64,000 nucleotides of DNA from Prionace glauca (lineage: Eukaryota; Chordata; Chondrichthyes; Carcharhiniformes; Carcharhinidae), in assembly GCA_037974335.1 (NCBI GenBank), contig CM075761.1, positions 13,257,543 through 13,321,542 of the forward strand, written 5' to 3'. The translations under genes and the position numbers were made by a program. Positions 62,957 through 64,000 of this stretch are shown one piece after another. The notes under the pieces were generated by a model. The model searched no databases and was not told the DNA's origin. It was given only the letters and a program-made list of their open reading frames with translations. Within the stretch, counting starts at the first letter, position 1; each line of letters begins with the position of its first letter.

Positions 62957-63414
62957 CTGGAGAAGGTTTCCTGCGTTATTCCTGGATACCTGGTGTGTCG
63001 GAACTTTAGCTGTTATTGCACACGCTGCTTTGAACTTCCAACTTCAGGAAGATTTCCTTCACAGTTTTTGCAATGGTGCCCAACTGGAAACAGAATTCTC
63101 CCCTCATACCCACAATTCTACAATGACATGTCGCTCGTAGTTCAACTTGAGTCTTTCTAATTTCTAGTTTCTGGTTTCCAATACTAGCGTTTACAATTCC
63201 ATTTCGTATAGAGTGTGAGCACAGCGGAAGGAAATACATTAAAACAGGATTTGAATATCAGTGTAAGCTCTGTGATTCCAGTTTCTTTAAGGGTTCAGAC
63301 TAAATGCGTTCCGGGTGTTTCTTCAGCTAATTAACAAAAACACAACTGAAGTGAATGTGCGTGCGTTGAAAGTAGGAATAAGGAGTGCAGTTCAGAAGAA
63401 TAAGGGACAATCTC
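62957..63414 (+). other. Presumed VJC1-3 3' UTR and flank
   Basis: No repeat recognised. An ATTAAA at 63238-63243 is a possible polyadenylation signal. Confidence 0.35.
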
Positions 63415-63592
63415 ATAATGATTTATAGAATTCTAACGCGACTAGACTGGGTGGATGCAGGAAGGATATTCCCAATGTTGGGGGAGTCCAGAGCCAGAGG
63501 TCACAATCTCAGGATTCCGGATAGACCATAAGGGACGGAGGTGAGGAGACATTTCTTCACCCAAAATGGTGAACTGTGAGATTCATTACATA
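63415..63592 (+). mobile_element. Old CR1-like LINE 3' fragment
   Basis: GAATTCTAACGCGACTAGACTGG, GGTCACAATCTCAGGATTCC, GACATTTCTTCACCCAAAA, sense. Confidence 0.62.
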
Positions 63593-63629
63593 AGAACATA
63601 AGAAATAGGAGCTGGAATAATTTTTTTTT

Positions 63630-64000
63630 GGGGGGTTTATAAGCACCTACCTCCGTGAATCGGCCTCATTGTTTCTGGCGAGCAGAGTCGAGAGGCAGCG
63701 ATTTTTGGACATCAGAGGAGGCAGCAAACGGGTACATTTTTCTGTTTATTCTGTCTAACTTTTATTTTTAGTTTTTAAAGTTGAGAGTTTTTGGCGTTTT
63801 TTTAAAAAATTAGTTAAAAACCGGAAGTCGTCACTAGGACGCTTGCCGGTAGTTGTAGTTTTTTTTTTCCGGGCCCCTAACCCTATAAATTAGCGCAGAG
63901 AGGATACCCGATTCTCTACACTGGTAGAGAATCCCACCCTCCCACCTCCTCTAACCTAAATTATAAGTGTGGGTAAGTTTTCTTTTTAATATTTTTTATT
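63630..64000 (+). mobile_element. CR1-A LINE 5' end, cut by window edge
   Basis: From about 63745 it matches the 5' UTR at 45764 almost base for base, and it extends about 110 bases further upstream (from near GGGGTTTATAAGCACC). It is therefore a more complete 5' end and likely the start of a longer copy beyond the window. Confidence 0.8.

Overview
The window looks like the genome of an elasmobranch, most likely a shark. It is dominated by CR1-like LINEs and by tRNA-derived SINEs of the HE1 type known from sharks and rays, and its host exons encode immunoglobulin-superfamily domains with classical vertebrate splice sites. No rRNA, CRISPR, bacterial, retroviral or DNA-transposase gene was seen.

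The only host genes I can support are three related receptor genes, called here VJC1-1 (minus, 1337-3705, 3' half outside the window), VJC1-2 (minus, 29628-37561) and VJC1-3 (plus, 54442-62956). Each has a V exon that already contains a J-like strand in the germline (FGNGSKLVI in VJC1-1, FGSGSKLVI in VJC1-3, FRNGHTLLV in VJC1-2), followed by one C1-set exon. In VJC1-2 and VJC1-3 a transmembrane exon and a short cytoplasmic tail follow. All joins between these domain exons are phase 1. VJC1-3 ends in a small exon with TLYAHL, which fits an ITIM/ITSM. VJC1-2 has an unrelated tail built from several tiny exons and an unusual cysteine layout in its V domain. No recombination signal separates V from J. 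The genes therefore look like non-rearranging VJ-C1 receptors, a class discussed as close to the ancestor of antigen receptors (for example the VJ-C1 genes reported from shark MHC-linked regions). Mature proteins would sit at the cell surface, and VJC1-3 is predicted to be inhibitory.

Most of the rest is repeats. I recognise four young CR1-like LINE families, labelled here A, B, C and D by their C-terminal proteins and 3' ends. One nearly complete A copy lies at 45764-49942 (ORF1 with a Cys-rich motif, coiled coil and SGNH-like domain; ORF2 with endonuclease and reverse transcriptase). The 5' end of another A copy closes the window (about 63630-64000). Family C has a long 3' UTR whose middle resembles the HE1 SINE body, and truncated copies of this 3' UTR are everywhere. 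Several loci are nested two or three deep (11985-14030, 16536-17911, 38076-41316, 44406-50510, 50535-51790). Other features are a G-rich minisatellite (11985-12714 and 13916-14030), a C-rich one (6605-7015), a palindrome of about 1.1 kb of TG/CA arms (28209-29330), and three places where a SINE-internal unit of about 60 bp has expanded in tandem.

Layout: 1-4 kb VJC1-1; 4-29.6 kb repeats without recognised genes; 29.6-37.6 kb VJC1-2; 37.9-54 kb nested LINEs, with an orphan promoter-like CpG/CCAAT stretch near 43.6-44.4 kb; 54.4-63 kb VJC1-3; then the 5' end of a further A LINE. All splice models are read by eye from sequence and need transcript support.
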